A stretch of DNA of 64,000 nt from Neptuniibacter sp048548695 (GTDB taxonomy: Bacteria; Pseudomonadota; Gammaproteobacteria; Pseudomonadales; Balneatricaceae), in NCBI RefSeq assembly GCF_048548695.1, contig NZ_JBLYIF010000008.1. The stretch is one strand, 5' to 3'. Numbering within the stretch: position 1 is the first letter of the stretch; the number at the start of each line of letters is the position of its first letter. The translations under genes were made by a program, and so were the position numbers. This document shows positions 50,667-59,923 of the stretch, piece by piece. Below the pieces are notes generated by a model. The model did not search any database, was not told where the DNA came from, and was given only the letters and a program-made list of their open reading frames with translations.

Positions 50667-53267
50667 TTAGCGGTTAAAGCCCTTCTCCAGCATATGTGTC
50701 AGGGTGGTTTTAAGCTTAAGCGGTTTGACCGGTTTATTGATCATAAGGAAACCAAGGTCACGAATCTCCTGATTCAACTCCAGACTGTAGTTCGCAGTAA
50801 TCATCAGTACCGGCAGTTGATCACCTATTTCTGCTTTTACTTGTCGAGCGGCATCCAGCCCATTCTCGCCGTCATCCAAATGATAGTCAGCAATCAACAG
50901 ATCTACCGGATCTTCAGACATATCAACTTTCTGCCTTAGATCCTCTACAGACAGGCCCGTAACCACATTACTGCCCCAACCCTCGAGCAACAGTTTCATA
51001 CCGTCACAGATCGCCTGGTCATTATCAATCAGCCAGATATTAGCATTGACCAGATGCTCAGCCAGTACAGGCATGCGCGGCCCCATTGGCACCGCTGGTG
51101 TCAGCTCACCGCCCATTGGCACTTCCACTGAGAACATTGAGCCCTTACCTTCAATAGAACTAACAATGATATTGTGGCCCAGTACCCGAGAAATTTTATC
51201 GACAATTGCTAAACCCAGCCCCAGGCCTTTATCCTGGCCTGCCTGGGGTTTTTTCAAGCGTTTGAATTCCTGAAAAATTTCAGTCAATTTTTCTTCTGGT
51301 ATCCCCGGTCCAGTATCCCAGACCTGTATAGAAAGAACGCCCTGACGACGACGGCAACCCAGCAGAATTCGTCCCTCCTGGGTATAACGCATGGCATTAG
51401 TCAGGAAATTACGCAGAATACGCGCCAATAGCTGCGAGTCGGATTTCACCACGCAACTGCTACCCACGTAATGGAATTGCAACCCCTCCGCCCCCGTCAG
51501 GCGACTGAACTCCGTTGCCATGGTTTCCAGCAGCCGTTGCACATTGAATGGCACAATATCGGCCTTAACCACCCCGGCATCCAGCTTCGAAATATCCACC
51601 AGGGTCCGCAGCAGCGATTCCACGTCGTCCAGCGAGTTGGATACCGACTGTACCAGCGGCTCTACACTCTGGGTACGGATTTTGTCATGCAATGCCGCCG
51701 AAAATAAGCGTGCGGCATTCAGGGGTTGTAACAGGTCATGGCTAACTGCAGCCAGGAATTTAGTTTTCGATAGGTTGGCCACTTCCGCTTCCTGCTTGGC
51801 TTCCCTGAGGCGCGCTTCAACCTCTGCACGCTCGCCAATTTCGGAGCGCAACTGATCATTCAAGGTAAGCAGCTCGGTCGTACGTTCTTCAACCCGCTGT
51901 TCCAAAAGTTGGTGAGACAATTTAAGTGCTTCAGCCGAACGGCGTCGTTCAGTAATATCACGAATCATGACAAAAAAACCGTCCGACTCACCCTGGGCAC
52001 CTACATTAGCCACATACGATTTCAGCATGTAACGCTGCTCACCCCGAGCATTATTCTGCCACACTTCAAAAGTGACACTTTCCCCGGACAATGCTTTTTC
52101 TACATAGGGTGACAGCTGCGCAAACTGCCCATCATCGTAGGCATCATGAATACTCTTGCCATTCAGAGCCCCTCTGGGCAGGCCAAACCATTCGTCATAT
52201 ACCTTATTGGTAAAGCGGTATACCAGATCCTCACCAAGATAGGCGATCATCGCTGGCACGTTATCGGTAATCAAACGAATCCACTGCTCACTTTCCCGCA
52301 GCGACTCTGCATAGCGGTGCCGCTCAGTGATGTCGGTATAGGTGTTAACAAACCCTCCCTCCGGCATCGGGTGGGTGCGTACTTCAACCACCTGGCCTTT
52401 ATCACTGCGCTGCTCAGACGCCAGCACTTCACCCTGTTGCGCGGCGGTGAGGGCATGCTGCAATATTGCCTGATTGTCCAGCATCAGAGCGGCAAAGGGT
52501 GGGTGATTATCCAGCTGGTCACGACCAACGCCGGTCAACTCAATAAACCGGTCATTCCACAAGTCGACAGACCCTTCGGGATTCACCAGCACAACACCCT
52601 GCGACAGGTTATCCACGGTACGCTGTAGTAACTTAGTTTTTTCCGCCAGCGCATATTCACGCTGGGCGGTTTCGCTGGCCTTGAGTGCGGTAATATCGGT
52701 GTAGAGAATAACCAGGCCATTATCCTGAGTTTGACGCTCACTCATCTGCACCCAGCGGCCATCGGCGAGTCGGTAGACCTTGCTGGCTGAGTCTGTTGCC
52801 GGATACTCTTCAACAATCAGGCCACTTTCCTTAGCCAGGCGGGATATATCCTGAATGGTTGTACCGGTTTCGATACTCACTCCTGTAGGACGCCAGACGT
52901 CAACAAACTTACTGTTAAACAGAATAATTCTGCTCTGATCGTCAAACAGGACAAACGCATCAGATATACTTTCTATCGCGTCCACCAGGCGCTGATTCGC
53001 CAATGCTGCCTGTTCATTCGCGCTTTTCAGGGCGTAATGGCTTATTTTCAGCTCAGATAACACCCGGTTAAGCGCGTCAGTTCTCTCCCGCACCTGCTCC
53101 GCCAGAATCACTGAGTGCTCAAACGCAGAATAGGGGTTAGTCCCCTGGGTACTGCTGGAAGACTCAACCCGTTCAATTAACACATGGTTAATTTTCAGAA
53201 GTTTGGCATTTTCCTGCTCAAGTGACTCAATACGCTGCAGCAGTACTTCCTGATTCTGCTCAGTCAT
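50667..53267 (-). CDS. Soluble PAS-PAS-PAS hybrid histidine kinase (PedS1/ErcS'-like)
   Basis: 866 residues, no membrane helix. Coiled coil (~5-110), three PAS-type domains (~105-205, ~215-320, ~330-445), a second coiled coil, HisKA with phospho-His near 511 (AVSHDLLQPLNAARLF), HATPase_c (~625-740; NFLTNAMRYT, DTGPGIP, GLGLGLAIV) and a C-terminal receiver (~750-866; Asp near 795 in LIADYHLDDGENG). A cytoplasmic signal is implied. Its likely partner is the AgmR-type regulator across the terminator. Overlaps the FIST gene by 8 bases. Confidence 0.92.
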   Translation of the reverse strand: MTEQNQEVLLQRIESLEQENAKLLKINHVLIERVESSSSTQGTNPYSAFEHSVILAEQVRERTDALNRVLSELKISHYALKSANEQAALANQRLVDAIESISDAFVLFDDQSRIILFNSKFVDVWRPTGVSIETGTTIQDISRLAKESGLIVEEYPATDSASKVYRLADGRWVQMSERQTQDNGLVILYTDITALKASETAQREYALAEKTKLLQRTVDNLSQGVVLVNPEGSVDLWNDRFIELTGVGRDQLDNHPPFAALMLDNQAILQHALTAAQQGEVLASEQRSDKGQVVEVRTHPMPEGGFVNTYTDITERHRYAESLRESEQWIRLITDNVPAMIAYLGEDLVYRFTNKVYDEWFGLPRGALNGKSIHDAYDDGQFAQLSPYVEKALSGESVTFEVWQNNARGEQRYMLKSYVANVGAQGESDGFFVMIRDITERRRSAEALKLSHQLLEQRVEERTTELLTLNDQLRSEIGERAEVEARLREAKQEAEVANLSKTKFLAAVSHDLLQPLNAARLFSAALHDKIRTQSVEPLVQSVSNSLDDVESLLRTLVDISKLDAGVVKADIVPFNVQRLLETMATEFSRLTGAEGLQFHYVGSSCVVKSDSQLLARILRNFLTNAMRYTQEGRILLGCRRRQGVLSIQVWDTGPGIPEEKLTEIFQEFKRLKKPQAGQDKGLGLGLAIVDKISRVLGHNIIVSSIEGKGSMFSVEVPMGGELTPAVPMGPRMPVLAEHLVNANIWLIDNDQAICDGMKLLLEGWGSNVVTGLSVEDLRQKVDMSEDPVDLLIADYHLDDGENGLDAARQVKAEIGDQLPVLMITANYSLELNQEIRDLGFLMINKPVKPLKLKTTLTHMLEKGFNR

Positions 53268-54408
53268 GACGACGTTTTCCTATTGCCACAGCCGTAAAAG
53301 TTTGATTAATATGCATCCCCGCTAGCTGCTCGCCATAGGTATTGAAGCCAATCACACGATTGCGTACATACACATCGCACACTTCTTCGCTAAAACCTGA
53401 TAACTGCGCCTCCAACCGGCGCAAAAAGCAATCACAACCAATAATGATTTGCGGCTCACCGATCGAACCCCGAATCTGTGTCAGTTTGTGATTGAGGTTA
53501 TCCAACATACCTTTTGGTTCCATGACTGTCAGTACAATACCGTTCTCTACAGCGCAGTAAAATTTCAGGCTCAGATCATCCCCTACCTGCTGTATCGAGC
53601 GCCCAAAATATTCATCACCCAGTTTTACCGCCAACGGGTTGAGCGCAAATACATCAGGGGTCAGTTGGTCAAGTTCAAGCCCGGTAACACGTGCATACTC
53701 AAGCGCAGCAGGCTCTGCATTCAGTTCAAACACACAGCGACTCGTGGCATCAGCTCTCGTCACCACCAGCTTTTCCGGCTGCCTTTGCAGGTGATGTGTA
53801 CTGAACACTTCGAATTCAAAACAGGTATTTACCAGCATCACCACGGCCGCATCGGTATGAAACGCGCCTTTGAAAAACACATGGGTTTTTGCCAGATGGA
53901 TATCGTCGCCTGCAGAACCACCAAAGTTAGGGATACTGCCAAGGGCAGAGTTCAGGTTCATCAATACCATCTCTTCCTGAATGGATAAGCCATCCAGCAA
54001 GGTCAAAGCAAAGGTATTGCCTTTGATCTCTGCCACTTCATGCTCACAGCAACTGTGAATCAGCTGATCAACCAGAGTTTGTGCATCGGTCAGGCTGAAG
54101 TCATCAAGACACTCTATAGAAGCAGCCTCAATGGCAAAATCGGTACTATCAAAACCGATGGCCGTTATACAACCCTGACCATAGCCGTCGGGGGTCAGCT
54201 CTCCTGCAGTGGTGCAACCCACCACGACCATGTCGGCAAGATGAACATTGATCGCGTCTGCCAGGGCAGACAGGTCATATTCCGCCGAACAGAAGAACAG
54301 AACAAATGAGATCCCCGGATCGGTAAACTGCTCTCTTAACTCCCGAGCAGCCACTTCGGGAACCCGGCTATAAGAAACCACTGCCTTGACAGAGTGAGGA
54401 TTGTTCAC
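53260..54408 (-). CDS. FIST N/C-domain sensory protein
   Basis: 382 residues: FIST_N (~20-225, opening VKAVVSYSRVPEVAARELREQF; VVGCTTAGELTPDGYGQGCITAIGF, in parts) and FIST_C (~230-370, ending NTYGEQLAGMHINQTFTAVAIG). FIST domains are predicted small-ligand sensors that feed signal-transduction proteins. The start of the hybrid kinase overlaps this gene's stop (ATGACTGA), so the two should be made together and work as a sensor-kinase pair. No signal peptide. Confidence 0.92.
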   Translation of the reverse strand: MNNPHSVKAVVSYSRVPEVAARELREQFTDPGISFVLFFCSAEYDLSALADAINVHLADMVVVGCTTAGELTPDGYGQGCITAIGFDSTDFAIEAASIECLDDFSLTDAQTLVDQLIHSCCEHEVAEIKGNTFALTLLDGLSIQEEMVLMNLNSALGSIPNFGGSAGDDIHLAKTHVFFKGAFHTDAAVVMLVNTCFEFEVFSTHHLQRQPEKLVVTRADATSRCVFELNAEPAALEYARVTGLELDQLTPDVFALNPLAVKLGDEYFGRSIQQVGDDLSLKFYCAVENGIVLTVMEPKGMLDNLNHKLTQIRGSIGEPQIIIGCDCFLRRLEAQLSGFSEEVCDVYVRNRVIGFNTYGEQLAGMHINQTFTAVAIGKRRHD

Positions 54409-54847
54409 GCTATTGCTCCGTTATTTTAATTATATTCGGACAACCAAAGATCGATCGGCGAAATGACACATAGACGAACTAGCATAACAGCCTGCCAACC
54501 CTACTGAAAAATACAAACCTGCATAAAATCACTGTAACCAAGAAAATTTTTGAACTAACGTAAACCTTCCCGGTCTAGGTATTTCAATAGACCCACACTA
54601 TTCTGCAACTGCAGCGAAATAAAACATTATTGTGCGGCGCACAATAAAGCAGTACTTATGCATTAATACTGGTATTAGTATTTACTAATCAATACCGGCC
54701 CTCCCTATTTGCTAGGCCTTTCCTACAAAAAGTCTTACAGCTCTAAGGTTTAAGTAAAACCCTACCGTGGCTGAATACTTGATTTTGCGTGCTTTTTTGA
54801 TAATCGACCCCAACGTTAACAACAAAACCGAAACAATCGGGGGCGAC
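54409..54847. promoter_or_regulatory. 439-bp divergent region of the FIST/kinase operon and the porin gene
   Basis: AT-rich, no gene. Holds a perfect palindrome ATTGTGC-GGC-GCACAAT (54629-54645), an inverted repeat AATACT/AGTATT (54665-54670, 54677-54682), and the 13-mer GCATTAATACTGG (54660-54672) shared with the exaA promoter region. CGAACTAGCATAAC at 54475-54488 also occurs at 47984-47997. Confidence 0.5.
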
Positions 54848-55987
54848 ATGAAAAATAACAAGGCTAAATTGCTAGCTGCTGCAGTTGCGATGGGCATTTC
54901 TGCTCAGGCGAGCGCTGCAATCGAGTTGTACAACACTGACGGCACGACTTTCTCTGTTGATGGTTACTTCAACACTTTCTACGTGCACTCCAGCACCGAT
55001 GACGAAACCGGTCTAGGCGTTGACCGTGATCAGTCCCGTGTAAAAATGGGCTTCCTGCCTAACTACATCGGTTTTAACTTCAGTAAGCAGATTGATGACC
55101 TGACAATTGGCGGTCGTTCTTCTTTCTGGGTATCCATCAACGATTCCGACGCAGTCCGAGCTGACGCACAGGGCCGTGGCGAGTCTCTGGGTACTGATTC
55201 CGGTATCGACGTTCGTCAGTTCTACGCTACTGTAGACGGTTCTTTCGGTCAGGTTCTGGTTGGTAAAGATTTCGGCCTGTTTGGTCGCGCTATCATCTTG
55301 GGTGACGAGTTGCTGATTGGTTATGGTCAGTCTTCTGACACTCTGGGTCTGATCGATGGCGGTAACGTATCCTTCGGTAACATCGGTTCAGGTTATACCT
55401 ATCCTTTCCCGAAAGCGCAGATTACATACCGCTCTCCGGTAAATAACGGTTTCCAGTTTGCCATCGGCGCAATGGATCCTAACAAACAGCTTGCTGGCAA
55501 TTCAGAAGAATCTGCTCCTCGCTTTGAAACTGAGCTGACTTATACTAGCGATATGTTTTCTGCTAACCTGAGCGGTCTGTTCCAGTCTTCTGATGACACT
55601 TCTGGTGCTGGCGAAGATGTTGATACAACTGGCTTCGCTGGTGGTATTAAAGTGAAAGCTGGTGGTTTCGCACTTGGCCTGTCTGCTACTCACACTGAAG
55701 GTACAGGCATCGCAGGTTTGGATACTCTGATCGTATCTGAAGACGTAGAAACTGATAGCTACCTGGCTCAGCTTTCTTACACCGCTGGTGCAACCCGTTT
55801 TGTACTGTCTTACGGTGAAAGCGAAACTGATAATGGTGTTACCTCTAGCGACTACGAAAATACTGCAGTTGGCATCTTCCACTCTGTAAACAGCAATCTG
55901 ATTCTGATTGGTGAATACAACATCACTGAAGTTGAAGATGTAGAAGAGAACGACACTATCGCACTGGGTGCTGTAGTAACTTTCTAA
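54848..55987 (+). CDS. Outer-membrane porin
   Basis: 379 residues from the ATG at 54848 (GGGGG ~4 nt upstream), signal peptide (~1-23, MKNNKAKLLAAAVAMGISAQ...SA), then alternating beta strands throughout and a C-terminal Phe (GAVVTF), the outer-membrane sorting signal. Gram-negative general-porin type (GYFNTFYVHSS; FGLFGRAI eyelet-like loop). Codon bias is extreme, so it is probably abundant. Its placement opposite the regulatory operon suggests alcohol entry, which is inference. The longer frame from 54767 lacks a ribosome site. Confidence 0.92.
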   Translation: MKNNKAKLLAAAVAMGISAQASAAIELYNTDGTTFSVDGYFNTFYVHSSTDDETGLGVDRDQSRVKMGFLPNYIGFNFSKQIDDLTIGGRSSFWVSINDSDAVRADAQGRGESLGTDSGIDVRQFYATVDGSFGQVLVGKDFGLFGRAIILGDELLIGYGQSSDTLGLIDGGNVSFGNIGSGYTYPFPKAQITYRSPVNNGFQFAIGAMDPNKQLAGNSEESAPRFETELTYTSDMFSANLSGLFQSSDDTSGAGEDVDTTGFAGGIKVKAGGFALGLSATHTEGTGIAGLDTLIVSEDVETDSYLAQLSYTAGATRFVLSYGESETDNGVTSSDYENTAVGIFHSVNSNLILIGEYNITEVEDVEENDTIALGAVVTF

Positions 55988-56014
55988 TCAGTTTCTGTTA
56001 AGGATCTGATAATT

Positions 56015-56057
56015 GGCCACGCACTGCCCCCCCTTCGCAGTGACGTGGCCTTCTTTT
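56015..56057 (+). terminator. Terminator of the porin gene
   Basis: 13-bp stem with one bulge (56015-56027 with 56037-56050), C-rich loop, followed by TTCTTTT. Confidence 0.85.
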
Positions 56058-56085
56058 ATCTAACCTAAATCTGACCACTCCTTCC

Positions 56086-56128
56086 TACCGACTTACCGAC
56101 TTACCGACTTACCGACTTACCGACTTAC
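56086..56128. repeat. 8-bp tandem repeat, ~5.4 copies
   Basis: Five exact copies of TACCGACT (starting 56086, 56094, 56102, 56110, 56118) and a 3-base partial copy. Intergenic; a likely slippage-prone microsatellite. Confidence 0.95.
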
Positions 56129-56383
56129 ACAGCATGTTTGCACATGCCTATCACTACCCTGCTCACCTCATCAATACCTGTTCTTATCTCTGCTATTCAG
56201 CAACGCCGATAACGTCTTAAAAGCGCACTAGCCCGCCCGCAGCAATGATCATCGTCATGATTAGCCATTAACTGGCGTCAGCATAACGCGAATATATTGG
56301 CCATGAACAAAACCTGAGCGCCCACCGCACACCCATCACCATACAGATGATCTCGGAGCAGTGCCTTGCAGCGAAAAACAGAC

Positions 56384-56407
56384 AAAAAAAAGCCTGCTAG
56401 GCAGGCT
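56384..56407 (-). terminator. Minus-strand intrinsic terminator downstream of tonB
   Basis: 7-bp stem AGCCTGC/GCAGGCT (56391-56397, 56401-56407), 3-nt loop, followed on the minus strand by seven or more T. Confidence 0.85.
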
Positions 56408-56599
56408 GTAATATGACGGTTAGAGCTCTTAGATAGATAACTCAAGTGCCAGAGTGGATATACACAAAGGACTGGCAGGTCCTGAGTAGGTCAATTGTGC
56501 TAAATTCATGGTTGAATTGCGATTCTGCAACAGAGCTATATAGCCTTATACTTTAGGCCGTAGGCAAATGACCAAGCCTTTTAAGCTTTCAGCACAGGT

Positions 56600-57407
56600 T
56601 TAACGCAGCTTGAAGTTGACCGGCACTTCTACCCAAGCAGCAACCGCTTTGCCTGCATAACGGGACGGAACAAAACGCCACTTTGTCACCGCTTCTAGCG
56701 CCGCTTGATCCAGCACTTCATGACCACTGCTCTGCTGAATAATCACCCGCTGGTTAGCGCCATCCGCACCGACCAGGACCCTGATCATAACCATGCCCTC
56801 CAGTTTTCGGCGTAACGCCTTTCGCGGATACTCTGGAGCCCTGGGACTCTCTCGGTACTGTGGGCTGCGAACCACTTCCTTAAGCACGCCATTAATCAGC
56901 GGCGATGATTTATTCAGCGTCGACTGAGGTTTTGGTTCCGGTTTTGGTTTTGGTTNNNNNNNNNNNNNNNNNNNNNNNNNNNNNNNNNNNNNNNNNNNNN
57001 NNNNNNNNNNNNNNNNNNNNNNNNNNNNNNNNNNNNNNNNNNNNNNNNNNNNNTTCCGGTTTTGGTTCCGGTTTTGGTTCCGGTTTTGGTTCCGGTTTTG
57101 GTTCCGGTTTTGGTTCCGGTTTTGGTTCCGGTTTTGGTTCCGGCTCTGGTTCCGGCTCTGGTTCCGGCTCTGGTTCCGGCTCTGGTTCCGGCTCTGGTGC
57201 CGGCTCTGGTTCCGGCTCTGGTGCCGGCTGAAGCTCTTCTGGCGTGTCTGATTGACGTAAAGTCACATCAACAGTTCTGGTCAGTAACACCGGCTCCAAT
57301 TGAGGCTCAAGCGGTTTATATAACCAGTAAACAGCCAAAACAAAATGTGCCAGCAATGAAAAAATCAAAGCTGGCACAAAGAAGGAGATGGAAATGCTAC
57401 GCATCAT
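56600..57407 (-). CDS. tonB: TonB energy-transduction protein, interrupted by an assembly gap
   Basis: One gene seen as two frames because of 98 N at 56956-57053. N-terminal part: MMRSISISFFVPALIFSLLAHF (membrane anchor ~8-30), then a long Pro-Glu/Pro-Lys spacer (PEPEP, then PEPK repeats, ~65-118). C-terminal part after the gap: ...PKPQSTLNKSSPLINGVLKE, then the TonB_C domain (PEYPRKALRRKLEGMVMIRVLV, ALEAVTKWRFVPSRYAGK, VPVNFKLR). The flanks are in register only if the true gap length is 1 more than a multiple of 3; 98 is not, so the apparent stop is an artefact. Starts 29 bp after the receptor gene, forming an operon. No exbB/exbD nearby. Confidence 0.9.
56929..57231 (-). repeat. Pro-Glu/Pro-Lys coding repeats in tonB, spanning the gap
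   Basis: 12-bp units coding PEPK (57054 to about 57142) and 6-bp units coding PE (about 57143-57231), continuing left of the gap at 56929-56955. The repeat probably broke the assembly. Confidence 0.9.
56956..57053. other. Assembly gap (98 N)
   Basis: Run of N inside the tonB repeat. Its length does not keep the reading frame, so the stated size is not the true one. Confidence 0.99.
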
Positions 57408-57436
57408 GCAGCATTTCCGTTACTGCATAAGCTGAA

Positions 57437-59773
57437 TCAGAAGCGAGCACGCAAACCGATAACACCGGTACGTGGCTTACCCGGGCCGACAAAGCGTACT
57501 TCGTCATCGTAATCACTGCCCAGCACTTCTTCTGCTTCACCATAGACACCAAAGGTTTCGTATTCTTTATCAAAAAGGTTGTCTATCTTAGCAAAAAGCT
57601 CAACATTTTCAGAGAGTTTGTACTGACCTCTGAGGTTAATGACAGCAAAGCCATCCAGCTTGTCATCATCGTTGGCTTCATCACCGCGGAAGAACTGACT
57701 GCTCTGATAGTTAACCTCCACACCCAGATCCAGTGCCGAAGTAACCGTCCAATCTGCCACCAGTTTAATTACATGCTGCGGCAATCCCGGAATATCATCG
57801 CCTTTATCAACCTGGCGATCACCACCTAACGGATGGTTAGGGCTAAAACTGGTGTAAGGTGTGCGGAATGTTGCTTCCAACCAGGTATACGACAGACCCA
57901 ATGACAGATTGTCATATTGCTTCTGAGCGGCCAGCTCCAAGCCTAGACGGCGTGTTTTGCCCACATTGGCAAAGTAGCCTTCTGACGGACTATCACCTGC
58001 CTGCTGGAAGATAATGTCATCGTGGTTCATGGTATGGAAGATACCCGCATTCCACTGATAATCCGCCTGATTGCCACGCACACCCACTTCAACTGTTTTG
58101 GCAACCACCTGCTCCAACGGCGGATCAGAGACAAAGCCGTTTGGCAGTTTGCATGGATCATCTGGGTCAGCACAGCTCAGCTCCGCCGGAGTTGGCGCAC
58201 GCGACGATTCGCTATAGCTGGCATACCAGGAAGTCTGATCATTCGGATTCCAGGCCAAGCCAACCGCCGGATTGAAGCGGTTAAAGCTATGACTGCCATC
58301 CAGTGAACCCTCACCGTCTTCCAGCAAATCTTCCATCTTCACCCGAGTACGGCTGTAACGACCGGAAAATGTCAGATCCAGCGTATCATTCAGAGCCAGG
58401 GTATCGGTGAAAAACAGGCCAATATTATACTGTTTGGCATTCAATCGAACCTGGGATTCAACATCATACAAGCCGATGCCACTGACACCACGGTCATCAG
58501 ACAAGCTGTCATTACGCAGTACCGCAAACTGGGTATCCGAGCGGAAATCGATATCCGCCGCATCATAGTTGAAGCCAACGGTCAGCTGATTTTCTTTGCC
58601 CATCAGGTCATTCAGGAACGTAAGCTGAGAGGCAAGACCCATGCTTTCCTGCTCAGTGCTGGAGGTATTCAAAGTACCGTCCAACTCATCCGGGTCCAGG
58701 GTCGGATCAATCTCTTCCAGAGTCATGCTGCCGTAACCGGCAAACTCAACCGGTTCCAGCGACATTGGATCGTCTTCATCGCCTTCACACAGGGTTTCGA
58801 AACCACCATCATCACACTCTTCATAGTCACTATCGTCACCATTCAGAGTGTTAATTTTGTTATCGCGATAATACAGCGTCCCTGACACCTGGACGTTATC
58901 ATTCAGCCAGGCATCGCCCGCCAATGAGAGCAAACGCAGTTCTGTCTCAGTCTGGTCAGGTTGGGTGTAAATGGATTCACGGCCTTCATTTTTCAGCAGC
59001 AGTTCCGGTGCAGCACCATTACCAATCAACTGGTTATCATTTGCTGCGGCGGTCAGTTCCAGGCTACTGTCTTCGCCACGCCAGCTCAACGTCGCCAGGC
59101 CCTGCTTGACCTCACTTGGGGAGTAATCGCGCCAGCCATCTTCCTCATAATAATTGCCGATCACGTAGTAACCGATCTGACCATCATTACCGCCAGTTTG
59201 CGCCTCCAGATTAAAACGACCATCTTCGCCAATCGAGGTTTCAATCTGACTGCCCGGATTATCAAAACCATTCTTGGTTTTGATCGACAATGCACCACCC
59301 AGGGTATTCTGACCAAACACCGGGTTTGAGCCAGCAAACAGATTGATAGAGTCAATTGCCCCTTCCGGCAGCAGATCCCAGTTGACCGTATCGCCAAACG
59401 GCTCATTGAAACGGATACCGTTAACATAGACGGACAAGCCCTGCGGCAAACCCAGCAAAGGGGATGCTGTAAAACCACGGTATTGTACATCTGGCTGGTA
59501 AGGGTTATTTACCGCCTCATTAATGGTCACACTAGAGAAGTTATTGCGTAGGTGCTCTGCCAGGTTGAGCGCCTGACCTTTTTCTAAATCTTCGCTGGTC
59601 GCAGTCTGAACCGCAGCAGCCACGCGTTTTTTCTCCAAACCTGCACCATGCAATGGTGTGGTACCGATCACGGTCACCCCTTGCAAACGGGTCACGTCTT
59701 CTGCCATAGCAGCACTCGGCATCACCAAGGCCCCGGCTATCAGGGGCAACCATATATTCCTATTCTGACTCAT
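57437..59773 (-). CDS. TonB-dependent outer-membrane receptor
   Basis: 778 residues from the ATG at 59773 (ATGGATCGATT leader). Signal peptide (~1-24, ...MPSAAMA), a likely TonB box near VTVIG (~residues 33-37), plug domain (~45-165, NPYQPDVQYRGFTASPLLGLPQG, NTLGGALSIKTKNGF) and a 22-strand barrel ending in Phe (GLRARF). It has a long, very acidic loop with three Cys at ~309-362 (DDSDYEECDDGG, CEGDEDDP, then a Glu/Asp-rich tail). Directly downstream of pqqC-D-E-H and upstream of tonB. Uptake of PQQ or of a metal chelate (for example a lanthanide) fits the context; unproven. Confidence 0.92.
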   Translation of the reverse strand: MSQNRNIWLPLIAGALVMPSAAMAEDVTRLQGVTVIGTTPLHGAGLEKKRVAAAVQTATSEDLEKGQALNLAEHLRNNFSSVTINEAVNNPYQPDVQYRGFTASPLLGLPQGLSVYVNGIRFNEPFGDTVNWDLLPEGAIDSINLFAGSNPVFGQNTLGGALSIKTKNGFDNPGSQIETSIGEDGRFNLEAQTGGNDGQIGYYVIGNYYEEDGWRDYSPSEVKQGLATLSWRGEDSSLELTAAANDNQLIGNGAAPELLLKNEGRESIYTQPDQTETELRLLSLAGDAWLNDNVQVSGTLYYRDNKINTLNGDDSDYEECDDGGFETLCEGDEDDPMSLEPVEFAGYGSMTLEEIDPTLDPDELDGTLNTSSTEQESMGLASQLTFLNDLMGKENQLTVGFNYDAADIDFRSDTQFAVLRNDSLSDDRGVSGIGLYDVESQVRLNAKQYNIGLFFTDTLALNDTLDLTFSGRYSRTRVKMEDLLEDGEGSLDGSHSFNRFNPAVGLAWNPNDQTSWYASYSESSRAPTPAELSCADPDDPCKLPNGFVSDPPLEQVVAKTVEVGVRGNQADYQWNAGIFHTMNHDDIIFQQAGDSPSEGYFANVGKTRRLGLELAAQKQYDNLSLGLSYTWLEATFRTPYTSFSPNHPLGGDRQVDKGDDIPGLPQHVIKLVADWTVTSALDLGVEVNYQSSQFFRGDEANDDDKLDGFAVINLRGQYKLSENVELFAKIDNLFDKEYETFGVYGEAEEVLGSDYDDEVRFVGPGKPRTGVIGLRARF

Positions 59774-59892
59774 AATCGATCCATTATTATTGTTACAGCA
59801 AATTTCAATGCCACAGCGATGACAGGTTGATAATTTTGACACGTAAGGTCACGCCTGACTTTGCTACCTGAGTGCAAAATTTCTGCAGCTTC

Positions 59893-59912
59893 TTCCCGAT
59901 AAAATACGGGAA
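59893..59912. repeat. Inverted repeat between pqqH and the receptor gene
   Basis: TTCCCG/CGGGAA arms (59893-59898, 59907-59912), 8-nt AT loop. Too weak for a clear terminator; may be regulatory or chance. Confidence 0.4.
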
Positions 59913-59923
59913 AAGTTCCCGGC

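Larger units (their letters stand above)
55988..56599. other. 612-bp non-coding stretch between porin and tonB
   Basis: Contains the porin terminator (56015-56057), an 8-bp tandem repeat (56086-56128) and a minus-strand terminator (56384-56407). The ~190 bp between that terminator and the tonB stop has no ORF. It would be a long tonB 3' UTR or a small RNA. Confidence 0.55.

Noticed and set aside
47984..54488. 14-mer CGAACTAGCATAAC at two sites as a regulon operator
   Set aside because: Distances to start codons differ (about 190 and 70 bp) and a 14-mer repeat in 64 kb is expected by chance; kept only as a note.
56086..56128. CRISPR-like array
   Set aside because: 8-bp units in direct tandem without spacers; a simple microsatellite.
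56910..57000. Stop codon suggesting tonB is a pseudogene
   Set aside because: The stop arises only from the N-gap length; the real flanking frames join as one open TonB.
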